A stretch of DNA of 10,742 bases from Alphaproteobacteria bacterium (GTDB lineage: Bacteria > Pseudomonadota > Alphaproteobacteria > JAEULC01): contig JADZDN010000412.1 in the NCBI GenBank assembly GCA_020851015.1, positions 1 to 10,742 of the forward strand, in the 5' to 3' direction. The translations under genes were made by a program, and so were the position numbers. Under the pieces are notes generated by a model. It did no database searches. It was not told the DNA's origin and saw only the letters and a list, made by a program, of their open reading frames with translations. Position 1 is the first letter of the stretch, and the number at the start of each line of letters is the position of its first letter. Of this stretch, positions 1 through 5,317 are shown piece after piece.

Positions 1-197
1 AGGTCGAGGTGGGCTGGTACGTGCGCGAGATCAGCCCGGGCAGCTACAAGATCCAGGACGTGCAGCTCTCCGGCCACTCGCTGCGCGCCTTCCAGCGCGC
101 CAAGTTCGAGAAGATCCTGCGCGAGCGCTGGATCGACGGCCTCATCAAGGTCATGCAGACCTGGGTGCAGAACGGCCGCGAGGACCCGGTCCTTTAG
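1..197 (+). CDS. MlaC/Ttg2-type phospholipid-transport periplasmic protein, C-terminal end (partial)
   Basis: Only the last 64 or so residues are present; the frame is open at the left edge and ends with TAG at 195-197. The peptide (GWYVREISPGSYKIQDVQLSG, then SLRAFQRAKFEKILRE and GLIKVM) resembles the C-terminus of the MlaC/Ttg2D family, where a 'Y-K-V/I-x-D-V-x-V-x-G-x-S-L' strand is followed by a helix with R-x-x-F and a final 'GLI/L' segment. Those proteins are exported to the periplasm and carry phospholipids between the outer-membrane lipoprotein complex and the inner-membrane MlaFEDB ABC transporter. A hopanoid-associated paralogue (HpnM) has the same fold and cannot be excluded. The gene ends 84 bp before vapB and looks like the last gene of its unit. 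The family call is moderately sure; the exact paralogue is not determined. Confidence 0.6.
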   Translation, partial: VEVGWYVREISPGSYKIQDVQLSGHSLRAFQRAKFEKILRERWIDGLIKVMQTWVQNGREDPVL

Positions 198-228
198 GGA
201 GGTCCCTCCCGCCCATCCGTCCGCGGCA

Positions 229-257
229 TTGAACGGCGCATCGATCGATGCGATATT
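229..257 (+). promoter_or_regulatory. predicted sigma70-like promoter of vapBC
   Basis: TTGAAC (229-234) and GATATT (252-257) are separated by exactly 17 bp, each matching 4 of 6 consensus positions. Transcription would begin near 264, just before the GGAG ribosome site at 271-274 and the vapB ATG at 282. The area is AT-richer than its surroundings. This is a prediction from sequence only. Confidence 0.45.
237..252. promoter_or_regulatory. perfect 16-bp palindrome, candidate VapBC operator
   Basis: CGCATCGATCGATGCG is identical to its reverse complement over all 16 bp. It fills the spacer between the predicted -35 and -10 elements, so a bound protein would block RNA polymerase. VapBC-type complexes are known to repress their own operons by binding inverted repeats in the promoter through the antitoxin's ribbon-helix-helix domain. 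The link to this VapBC pair is inferred from position. Confidence 0.5.
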
Positions 258-281
258 TCGTGCCTGCACGGGAGCAGAGCC

Positions 282-476
282 ATGCGCACGACGCTTGCCA
301 TCGACGACGATCTGCTGGAACGCGCACGGCGCCTGTCGGGCGTCAAGGAGAAATCCGCCGTGGTGCGCGAAGGGCTGCGCGCGCTGATCGAGCGCGAAAG
401 CGCGCGCAGGCTGGCGCGGCTGGGCGGCAGCGAAAAGGGCCTGAAGCCGGTTCCGCGGCGGCGCCCGGCGCGGTAG
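282..476 (+). CDS. vapB: VapB-family antitoxin (ribbon-helix-helix)
   Basis: This 64-residue protein matches the VapB antitoxin pattern: a short N-terminal beta strand (MRTTLAID, residues 1-8), helix 1 (DLLERARRLSG), then helix 2 (KSAVVREGLRALIERE), followed by a basic, disordered-looking tail ending in PRRRPAR. The N-terminal part would dimerise and bind the operator; in the family the tail wraps the toxin and blocks its active site. The start ATG at 282 is preceded by GGAG at 271-274 with a 7-nt spacer. The stop is 9 bp upstream of the vapC start, the usual antitoxin-first arrangement, so the two are presumably co-transcribed and autoregulated through the palindrome at 237-252. Confidence 0.88.
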   Translation: MRTTLAIDDDLLERARRLSGVKEKSAVVREGLRALIERESARRLARLGGSEKGLKPVPRRRPAR

Positions 477-485
477 ACCGCGCCC

Positions 486-845
486 GTGATCCTGGTGGAC
501 ACGTCCGTCTGGATCGACCACCTGCGTCATGGCAATGCGGCGCTGGCCGAACTGCTGGAAGCAGGGCAAGTCCTTGCCCATGACTTCGTCATCGGCGAGC
601 TAGCGCTGGGAAACCTGGCGGGCCGCGACGAGGTTCTCGCGCTGCTGCGCGACCTGCCCGCCGCCACCGCGGCCGATGCCGACGAAGTGCTGGCCTATAT
701 CGAACGCCATCGCCTGATGGGTTCAGGCATCGGCTACGTCGACGCGCATCTTCTGGCGAGCGCGGCCCTGACGCCGGGCGCGCGCCTGTGGACGCGGGAC
801 AGCCGCCTCGCGCGCGTCGCCGCCCGGGTTGGCCTCTCGGCCTGA
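486..845 (+). CDS. vapC: VapC-family PIN-domain ribonuclease toxin
   Basis: This 119-residue single-domain PIN protein starts at GTG (486). The four acidic residues expected for Mg2+/Mn2+ binding are all present: D5 in LVDTSVWIDH, E38 in IGELALGNL, D86 in YVDAHLLAS and D105 in TRDSRLAR. In the family such toxins cleave tRNA or rRNA when the labile antitoxin is degraded. The intact acidic set suggests an active enzyme; the RNA target cannot be read from sequence. The gene follows vapB by 9 bp. Its stop (843-845) faces the stop of the secreted-protein gene (848-850) on the other strand with 2 bp between, and no terminator is visible there. Length is normal for VapC. Confidence 0.9.
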   Translation: MILVDTSVWIDHLRHGNAALAELLEAGQVLAHDFVIGELALGNLAGRDEVLALLRDLPAATAADADEVLAYIERHRLMGSGIGYVDAHLLASAALTPGARLWTRDSRLARVAARVGLSA

Positions 846-847
846 CC

Positions 848-1699
848 TTATTTCTTGAATGCTGGGCCGGTCGTCCGGCCGGCCCAGGTGTTGCCGCCGT
901 CCATCGACTTCAGCACGCCCACCCCGGCGCGGCTATCGGTCGCGGCCGGGGGCGTCGTGGCCGGGGGCGTCGCGGTCAGAATGTTGGTCGTCTTCCACAC
1001 CCCGCCGTTCGCGCCCCCCGCCGCCGCATTGCCCGCCGCCGCATTGCCGTTGCTGAGCGAGCGCAGCGCGCCGGTGTCGTGGCCCTGCTGCCAGGTCTGG
1101 CCGCCATCGGTCGATTTGTAGACGCCCGTGCCGTAGTAGCTGTCCTGCCCCGGCGCGTTCGCGCCGCCGACATGGGCGGTGGCGCCCTCGCCCGTGTCGT
1201 CGGCCTTGCCCTGCGCGACGCGGTTGACCACACCGTTGAAATGCCGCCCGCCCTCGGCATTGCCGCCCGTGGCGGTGCCGCCCGCGGCAGTGCCGCTGGG
1301 ATCGACCGCGACGCCGGTGATGCGGCCGCTCGGTGGGGACTGGCTATCGACGTCGCCCACCGCGACCGTGACGCCGCCCGCGAAGCCGGGCGAAGGCGGA
1401 TTGCCGGGGCCGCCCGTGAAGCCGGCGCGGCCAAGCTCGTTGGTCGAGCCGATACCCGACAGCGAGCCGAGATTGCGCGACCTTCCGCCCGGCCCGCCCG
1501 CCGCGTCGTCGCGGTTGTTGGCGACGAAGCCGTCGCCGACATTCACCTTGCCCGCGCCGGCATAGTCGACGCGGGACATATCCTGCACATTGACGCAGCA
1601 AGCCCCGGGCCCCTTGTCGGCCGCGAACGCGCCGCCGGCAAGGCCGAGCGCGGCGAGGCAAAGGGACATCGCGAGCAGAAGGCGCGGCTGGCTTGTCAT
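848..1699 (-). CDS. exported Gly/Ala-rich protein with Asp-box (BNR) motifs
   Basis: The start at 1699 was chosen because a strong ribosome site (GGGAGG) lies 5 nt upstream and the product begins with a classical signal peptide (residues 1-26, cleavage likely AFA|AD). The frame stays open upstream to 1807 but that part lacks such signals. The mature part (27-283) is dominated by Gly, Ala, Asn, Pro and Thr. Two Asp-boxes (S-x-D-x-G-x-T-W) are intact: residues 196-203 in GVYKSTDGGQTW and 265-272 in KSMDGGNTW. A third, GGVWKTTN (232-239), breaks off before its GGxTW end. GRITGVAVDPS (125-135) and SYYGTGVYKS (187-196) also recall BNR/VPS10-like beta-propellers, but spacing is irregular and the protein is too short for a complete propeller. 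It may be a degenerate propeller or a surface or periplasmic low-complexity protein. Function unknown. Confidence 0.72.
   Translation of the reverse strand: MTSQPRLLLAMSLCLAALGLAGGAFAADKGPGACCVNVQDMSRVDYAGAGKVNVGDGFVANNRDDAAGGPGGRSRNLGSLSGIGSTNELGRAGFTGGPGNPPSPGFAGGVTVAVGDVDSQSPPSGRITGVAVDPSGTAAGGTATGGNAEGGRHFNGVVNRVAQGKADDTGEGATAHVGGANAPGQDSYYGTGVYKSTDGGQTWQQGHDTGALRSLSNGNAAAGNAAAGGANGGVWKTTNILTATPPATTPPAATDSRAGVGVLKSMDGGNTWAGRTTGPAFKK
944..972. repeat. 15-bp tandem duplication inside the Asp-box gene
   Basis: The 14-mer GGCCGGGGGCGTCG occurs at 944-957 and again at 959-972, giving a period of 15 bp. On the minus strand it encodes the near-duplicate TPPAT/TPPAA block (residues about 244-254). 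The in-frame period preserves the reading frame and points to slippage or duplication within the linker. Confidence 0.7.
1019..1048. repeat. 15-bp tandem duplication encoding (NAAAG)2
   Basis: The 15-bp unit CGCCGCCGCATTGCC is repeated head to tail. The minus-strand product is the pentapeptide NAAAG twice (residues 219-228). It is a second in-frame duplication in the same gene, consistent with expansion of low-complexity linker between Asp-box segments. Confidence 0.7.
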
Positions 1700-1769
1700 G
1701 GATACCTCCCTGCCTGGGACGGTGGGCGGGCGGAGGGCCGGCCCGAACCCCCCAAAGGTCGGCCGGCCG

Positions 1770-1782
1770 GATGCATTGCATC
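1770..1782. promoter_or_regulatory. inverted repeat upstream of the Asp-box gene, candidate operator
   Basis: GATGCA-T-TGCATC is a perfect 6-bp inverted repeat around one base, in a local AT-richer patch 71 bp upstream of the start codon at 1699. It lies next to the predicted -10 element (1788-1795). No regulator is identified. Confidence 0.3.
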
Positions 1783-1787
1783 GTCGA

Positions 1788-1795
1788 AGCCTAGC
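1788..1795 (-). promoter_or_regulatory. GCTAGGCT motif, possible -10 region of the Asp-box gene
   Basis: On the minus strand the sequence reads GCTAGGCT, 88 nt before the start codon. The same octamer appears upstream of two other genes (4375-4382 minus, 9655-9662 plus). TAGGCT could act as a -10 hexamer; the matching -35 here is poor. An alternative reading is TTGCCA (1802-1807) with GACGAT (1780-1785) at 16-bp spacing. Confidence 0.35.
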
Positions 1796-1814
1796 CCGGC
1801 GTGGCAAGGGGCGC

Positions 1815-1830
1815 AGTGACGGGGGTCACA
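1815..1830. promoter_or_regulatory. CRP/FNR-like dyad
   Basis: AGTGACGGGGGTCACA matches the classic CRP consensus TGTGA-N6-TCACA at 9 of 10 defined positions. It sits 116 bp upstream of the Asp-box gene start and about 350 bp upstream of the hydrolase start. A match this short can arise by chance, and the specificity of CRP/FNR-family proteins in this organism is unknown. Confidence 0.25.
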
Positions 1831-2038
1831 GGGGGCGAAGGTGGTTTCGCTCGCCGGCTCCTCGAGGAGGAATTGTCGAAAGCGTGCCATACGCCGCGCG
1901 GTGGCGAGGGGTCTGGACGGAGGCACGCCCCGCGCCGCTGGTCCGCCGCGCGCCGCGCCCGCTGCATACGCGCGGCCTGGGCCGCCTTCCCGGCGCCTTC
2001 ATGGCCGGTCCCCCGGCCCCGTCGACACGCGAACCGCC

Positions 2039-2067
2039 TTGACGAACGCCGCCACGCGCCTCTTGAT
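2039..2067 (+). promoter_or_regulatory. possible promoter of the alpha/beta hydrolase gene
   Basis: TTGACG (2039-2044, 5 of 6 consensus) is followed after 17 bp by CTTGAT (2062-2067, 3 of 6). Transcription would start near 2074, giving a leader of about 105 nt before the hydrolase ATG. The -35 is good and the -10 weak. Confidence 0.3.
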
Positions 2068-2074
2068 GGGGAAC

Positions 2075-2182
2075 ATGAGCGATCACGCCGAGCACCGCCG
2101 CTGTCCCGCGATCTTCTTCCACCGCCTGGCCGCGGCGCAGCGCGCGGCCGGGCGGCGTCGGTGGCCGCGGGGGCGGGCATGA
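2075..2182 (+). CDS. possible 35-residue leader peptide overlapping the hydrolase start
   Basis: An ATG at 2075 (GGGGA just upstream, spacing only 2 nt) opens a 35-codon frame whose TGA (2180-2182) overlaps the hydrolase ATG (2179-2181) as ATGA, the usual sign of translational coupling. The peptide is Arg/Ala-rich (ends GRRRWPRGRA) and shows no recognisable family. The hydrolase itself has only a weak ribosome site, which is why coupling is worth noting. It may equally be chance. Confidence 0.15.
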   Translation: MSDHAEHRRCPAIFFHRLAAAQRAAGRRRWPRGRA

Positions 2183-3192
2183 GCTGGGCGCAGGCGAGCG
2201 GGCGCTTCGCGCTGGGCGATTTCGCGCTGCTGTCGGGCCAGCGGATCAAGGGCGCCGTGGTGAGCTGGAAGACCCACGGCACGCTGTCGCCCGGGCGCGA
2301 CAACGCGGTGCTCTATCCCACCAGCTATTCGGCGCAGCATCCCGACCTGGAATGGCTGATCGGGCCGGACCGCGTGCTGGACCCGACGCGCTGGTTCATC
2401 GTGATCCCCGACATGTTCGGCAACGGCTTGTCGTCGAGCCCGTCCACCATGCCCGACTATCCCGACCCGGTCGCGTCCTGGGACAACGTGCAGGCCCAGC
2501 GCATCCTGTTGGAGCGGCAGTTCGGCATCGCGCGGCTGCATGGCGTCTATGGCTGGTCGATGGGCGCGCAGCAGGCCTATCACTGGGCGGCGATGTTCCC
2601 CGACGCGGTCGCGCGCGCGGTGGTGAACTGCGGCTCGGCGCGGACATCCGTGCACAACCAGGTCTTCCTGGCGAGCCTGATGGCGACGCTGGAGGCGGCG
2701 CCGGAGCACGCGGGCGGCGGGCGCTTCGCGGCCGAGCCCAAGGCGGCCATGCGCGCCTTCGGCCGCATCTACGCCGGCTGGGCCTTGAGCCAGGATTTCT
2801 ATCGCGCGGGGCTGCATCGGTCGGCGCTGGGCGCGCCCGACCTCGAGACCTTCCTGCGCACGGACTGGGAGGAGCGCTTCGCCCGGCGCCGGGCGGCCGA
2901 CCTCTACGCGCAGCTGCGCACCTGGTTCGCCGGCGACATCAGCGCCAACCCGATGTATGGCGGCGACCTGGCCAAGGCCTTGGGCGCGATCCGCGCCCGG
3001 GTGCTGCTGATGCCCGGCGCCACCGACCTCTATTTCCGCGTCGCCGACAACGAGGCCGAGCTGAAGCATCTGCGCCAGGCGGAATTGACGCCGATCCCCA
3101 GCATCTGGGGCCATCGCGCCGGCAATCCCGTGCAGAACCAAGCGGATGCCGCCTTCATCCGCGCCCAGGTCCGGCGCTGGCTCGATTCATAG
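2179..3192 (+). CDS. alpha/beta-fold hydrolase, homoserine O-acetyltransferase (MetX)-like
   Basis: The 337-residue protein has the MetX-type alpha/beta hydrolase layout: N-terminal strand region (FALGDFALLSGQRIKGA), the family-typical YPTSYSAQHPD (46-56) and PDMFGNGLSSSPS (77-89), nucleophile elbow GWSMG with Ser127, an alpha-helical lid in the middle, Asp283 in LLMPGATDLYF and His312 in IWGHRAGNP. The triad is therefore complete. MetX enzymes transfer an acyl group from acyl-CoA to homoserine, but many members of this branch are uncharacterised hydrolases, and no methionine gene is nearby, so the substrate is not assigned. The start at 2179 fits where family similarity begins; the ribosome site is weak. 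Its stop overlaps that of the M24 gene on the opposite strand by 6 bp. Probably cytoplasmic; no signal peptide. Confidence 0.85.
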   Translation: MSWAQASGRFALGDFALLSGQRIKGAVVSWKTHGTLSPGRDNAVLYPTSYSAQHPDLEWLIGPDRVLDPTRWFIVIPDMFGNGLSSSPSTMPDYPDPVASWDNVQAQRILLERQFGIARLHGVYGWSMGAQQAYHWAAMFPDAVARAVVNCGSARTSVHNQVFLASLMATLEAAPEHAGGGRFAAEPKAAMRAFGRIYAGWALSQDFYRAGLHRSALGAPDLETFLRTDWEERFARRRAADLYAQLRTWFAGDISANPMYGGDLAKALGAIRARVLLMPGATDLYFRVADNEAELKHLRQAELTPIPSIWGHRAGNPVQNQADAAFIRAQVRRWLDS

Positions 3193-4341
3193 GCGGATCA
3201 TGTCGCGGCCGTAGCGCGACAGCAGCTCGGCGCCGTCCCCGGTCACCAGCACGTTGTCGATGATGCGCGCGCCCAGGCGCTCGTCGCCCAGGAAGATCGG
3301 CGGCTCGACCGTCACCACCATGCCGGCCTTGAGCGTGTAGGCACTGCCGCCGAACAGGTGGATCGGCTCGGCCCAGGTGGGCGGAAAGCCCGGCGCCAGG
3401 CCGTAGCCCGAGAGGTGCACGCGGCCGCGGTCGAGCCCGGCCTCGGCGATCACGCGCTTGGCGGCCTCGTGCGGCACCACGGCCGGCACGCCGTCCCGGA
3501 TCGCGGCGATGCAGGCGTCCGAGGCGCGGCGCACCACGTCGTAGATCTCGCGCATCCGCGGGGTCGGCGCGCCCAGGCAGAACTGGCGGCCGATCGTCGA
3601 GGTGTAGCGCCGGTAGGTCGCGCCGTATTCGACGCTGCCGTAGTCGCCGATGCCGAGCGCGCGCAAGGTTGGCGCGCCGTGGCTGTAGCCGGACCGCTCG
3701 CCCGAGACGATGTTGATCGGGCTGGCGGCGATGCCGCTGCCCGCCGCGAAGAGCGCGCCGTAGACCGCGCCCGCCAGCGCCAGCTCGCTGCGCCCGACCG
3801 CGAGCGCGCGCGCGAAGGCGTCCATGCCCAGGTCGCCGATGCGCGCGGCCTCACGGATGTAGCCCTGCTCGGCCGGCGACTTGACCATCTTCAGGTCGTG
3901 GACGAGCTGGGTCGACTCTTCCGCCAGCGCGCCGCCCAGCAGCGCCTTGATCGCGACGTAGTGGTGCGGGTGCAGGTAGTAGGCGGGCACTTCCAGCCCG
4001 ACCCGCGCGCCCAGCAGCTTGTAGCGGTCCGCCAGCGCTCCGAAGGCGGCGATGGGATCCTCGGGCTCGCGCCCGCCATGCGCGTGGATGGCGTCCACCA
4101 GCGCGTCGTCGCGGAACTCGTTCCGCTCGCCCTCGCGCGTCAGCACGACGACCGGGCCGGGATCGGCGGGGAACAGCAGGCACTGGAATTCCTGGTAGCT
4201 CTTGGCGTCCGAGCCGGTCAGCCAGTGGATCGTGACCGGATGGATCGCGACCAGCCAGTCGAGGCCGCGGTCCTTGAGCGCCGCGCGCAGGCGCCGGCGG
4301 CGGTCGGCGAACTCCTCGGCGGTGAAGTCGTGCTTCGACAT
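3187..4341 (-). CDS. M24 (Xaa-Pro peptidase/creatinase-fold) hydrolase lacking most metal ligands
   Basis: The 384-residue protein has a creatinase-type N-terminal domain (about 10-150) followed by the pita-bread M24 catalytic domain (about 155-380). The family His in the entry strand is kept (H221 in YSHGAPT). The five canonical metal ligands are mostly gone: first Asp is E238 (VEYGATYRRY), second Asp is T249 (YTSTIGRQF), the His is Y313 (HLSGYGLAPGF), the first Glu is kept (E346, VTVEPPIF), and the last Glu is I361 (ARIIDNV). Creatinase and ectoine hydrolase (DoeA)-like members also depart from the metal-binding set, so this is likely a metal-independent C-N hydrolase rather than an aminopeptidase; the substrate is unknown. 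AAGGGG lies 7 nt upstream of the ATG. It is divergent from the substrate-binding protein gene, suggesting a shared role in using a small nitrogen compound (inference). Confidence 0.85.
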   Translation of the reverse strand: MSKHDFTAEEFADRRRRLRAALKDRGLDWLVAIHPVTIHWLTGSDAKSYQEFQCLLFPADPGPVVVLTREGERNEFRDDALVDAIHAHGGREPEDPIAAFGALADRYKLLGARVGLEVPAYYLHPHHYVAIKALLGGALAEESTQLVHDLKMVKSPAEQGYIREAARIGDLGMDAFARALAVGRSELALAGAVYGALFAAGSGIAASPINIVSGERSGYSHGAPTLRALGIGDYGSVEYGATYRRYTSTIGRQFCLGAPTPRMREIYDVVRRASDACIAAIRDGVPAVVPHEAAKRVIAEAGLDRGRVHLSGYGLAPGFPPTWAEPIHLFGGSAYTLKAGMVVTVEPPIFLGDERLGARIIDNVLVTGDGAELLSRYGRDMIRL

Positions 4342-4366
4342 GGAACGGCCCCTTGGAACGGCCCCC
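4341..4366. repeat. 13-bp tandem duplication covering the M24 ribosome-binding site
   Basis: TGGAACGGCCCCT (4341-4353) is followed directly by a copy differing only in its last base (4354-4366). On the minus strand this duplicates the stretch GGGGCCGTTCCA just upstream of the start codon. The functional ribosome site is probably AAGGGG (4349-4354), 7 nt from the ATG. Confidence 0.65.
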
Positions 4367-4374
4367 TGCGCGCG

Positions 4375-4382
4375 AGCCTAGC
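4375..4382 (-). promoter_or_regulatory. GCTAGGCT motif, possible -10 region of the M24 gene
   Basis: The minus strand reads GCTAGGCT 33 nt before the M24 start codon, with TTCCCG 17 bp upstream of TAGGCT as a weak -35. It is the same octamer as at 1788-1795 and 9655-9662. The spacing to the start codon fits a short leader. Confidence 0.4.
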
Positions 4383-4458
4383 GTCCGCGCGGCGCACCGG
4401 GAAGTAAAATACGGGCGGATGGACAGTCGCGGCGCAATGACGTAGATAACTTCGATCA

Positions 4459-4471
4459 GCCAATTGTTGGC
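4459..4471. promoter_or_regulatory. inverted repeat GCCAA-TTG-TTGGC, candidate operator
   Basis: A 5-bp inverted repeat around a 3-bp centre lies in the AT-rich middle of the 190-bp region between the divergent M24 and substrate-binding protein genes. It could be a shared regulator site; no regulator gene is adjacent. Confidence 0.3.
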
Positions 4472-4484
4472 GTAGTCTGTCGAA

Positions 4485-4512
4485 TCCGCGTTTTTCACTA
4501 ATGAAACGCGGA
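4485..4512. promoter_or_regulatory. 9-bp inverted repeat (hairpin) just before the SBP ribosome site
   Basis: TCCGCGTTT (4485-4493) and AAACGCGGA (4504-4512) are perfect reverse complements separated by 10 nt. As RNA this would be a stable stem-loop ending 6 nt before the GGGGGAG ribosome site (4519-4525) of the substrate-binding protein gene. It could be an operator, an mRNA-protecting 5' hairpin, or a control element for ribosome access. It is not a typical intrinsic terminator because no T tract follows. Confidence 0.5.
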
Positions 4513-4531
4513 CGTGCGGGGGGAGAACACA

Positions 4532-5317
4532 ATGCTTCGATTCATCGCGCGCCTGGCGGTCGGGCTTGCGTTGCTGGCCGGCTTCGGGCTGCCGGCCCGC
4601 GCGGACGTGTTCGCCGACATCCTGTCGAAGGGCGTCGTGCGCATCGCGGTGTTCCAGGACGTGCCGCCGTTCGGCTCGCCCAACGCCAAGCGCGAGCTCG
4701 AGGGCTTCGACATCGACATGGCCAACATGGTGGCCAAGGCGATGGGCGTGAAGCTGGAGCTGGTGCCGGCGACCGCGGCCAACCGCATCCCCTATCTCTT
4801 GACCAACATGGTCGACATCAACATCGCGCTGATGTCGATCACGCCCGAGCGCGCCAAGCAGATCATGTTCTCGGCGCCCTACGTCAACACCTCGCTGGCG
4901 GTCTACGGGCCGAAGAACCTGAAGGTGACGTCGGCGGCCGAGCTGGGCGCCAACAAGGTGGCGGCGGCCAAGGGCACGACCGAGGAGGTCGAGCTGACGA
5001 CCCTGAACCCGCAGGCCAGCATCCTGCGCCTGGAGGACAACGCGGCCGCCGTGCAGGCCTACCTGTCCGGCCAGTCGCAGCTCTGGGCCGGCAACAGCCT
5101 GATCGTGATCGAGCTGGCCAAGAAGAACCCGACCGTCGAGTTCGACCGCAAGTTCGTGATCCGCCGCGCGCCCGGCCACATGGCGGTGAAGATGGGCGAG
5201 CACGCGCTGCTGCGCTGGCTCGACTCGTTCGTGTTCTTCAACACGATGAACGGCGAGCTGGACAAGCTGCACCGCAAATGGCTGGGCATCGCGATGGACC
5301 CGCTGCCTACGCTCTAA
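4532..5317 (+). CDS. amino-acid-type ABC transporter substrate-binding protein (SBP_bac_3)
   Basis: The 261-residue precursor has a signal peptide (1-24, cleavage likely ARA|DV) and the family-3 solute-binding fold. Recognisable marks are VVRIAVFQDVPPFG (35-48), GFDIDMANMVAKAMG (58-72), NRIPYLLTNMVD (84-95) and SITPERAKQIMFSAPY (102-117). Arg107 is the usual residue binding the substrate's carboxylate. In lobe 2 the common 'G-x-V-D-A' segment is replaced by SGQSQLW, so the amino-group contact may differ. The periplasmic protein would deliver an amino acid or related compound to an ABC permease, but no permease or ATPase gene lies in the window. ATG at 4532 is preferred over the GTG at 4514 because GGGGGAG lies 6 nt upstream. 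The stop overlaps that of the MFS gene by 4 bp in convergent orientation. Confidence 0.87.
   Translation: MLRFIARLAVGLALLAGFGLPARADVFADILSKGVVRIAVFQDVPPFGSPNAKRELEGFDIDMANMVAKAMGVKLELVPATAANRIPYLLTNMVDINIALMSITPERAKQIMFSAPYVNTSLAVYGPKNLKVTSAAELGANKVAAAKGTTEEVELTTLNPQASILRLEDNAAAVQAYLSGQSQLWAGNSLIVIELAKKNPTVEFDRKFVIRRAPGHMAVKMGEHALLRWLDSFVFFNTMNGELDKLHRKWLGIAMDPLPTL

Larger units (their letters stand above)
1800..2178. other. intergenic region without a convincing gene
   Basis: Together with 1700-1799 this forms a 479-bp gap between divergent genes. The frames that stay open here give arginine/proline/alanine-rich peptides typical of non-coding high-GC DNA, and I recognise no protein or RNA family. 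It contains a CRP-like half-conserved dyad (AGTGA-N6-TCACA, 1815-1830), a 12-bp palindrome CTCCTCGAGGAG (1858-1869), and a possible promoter for the hydrolase (2039-2067). Confidence 0.5.

Noticed and set aside
197..210. GGGAGG-TC-CCTCCC after the MlaC-like stop as a terminator
   Set aside because: The stem is short (5 bp with a 4-nt loop), and no T tract follows; not enough for a terminator call.
788..1819. A 343-codon plus-strand frame opposite the Asp-box gene
   Set aside because: No recognisable motif, Arg/Ala/Gly-rich, no ribosome site; the minus-strand frame has a signal peptide and Asp-boxes.
1700..2178. A SAM-type riboswitch or RNA gene upstream of the MetX-like hydrolase
   Set aside because: I looked for a SAM-II-like pseudoknot and other conserved RNA cores and saw none; only short palindromes are present.
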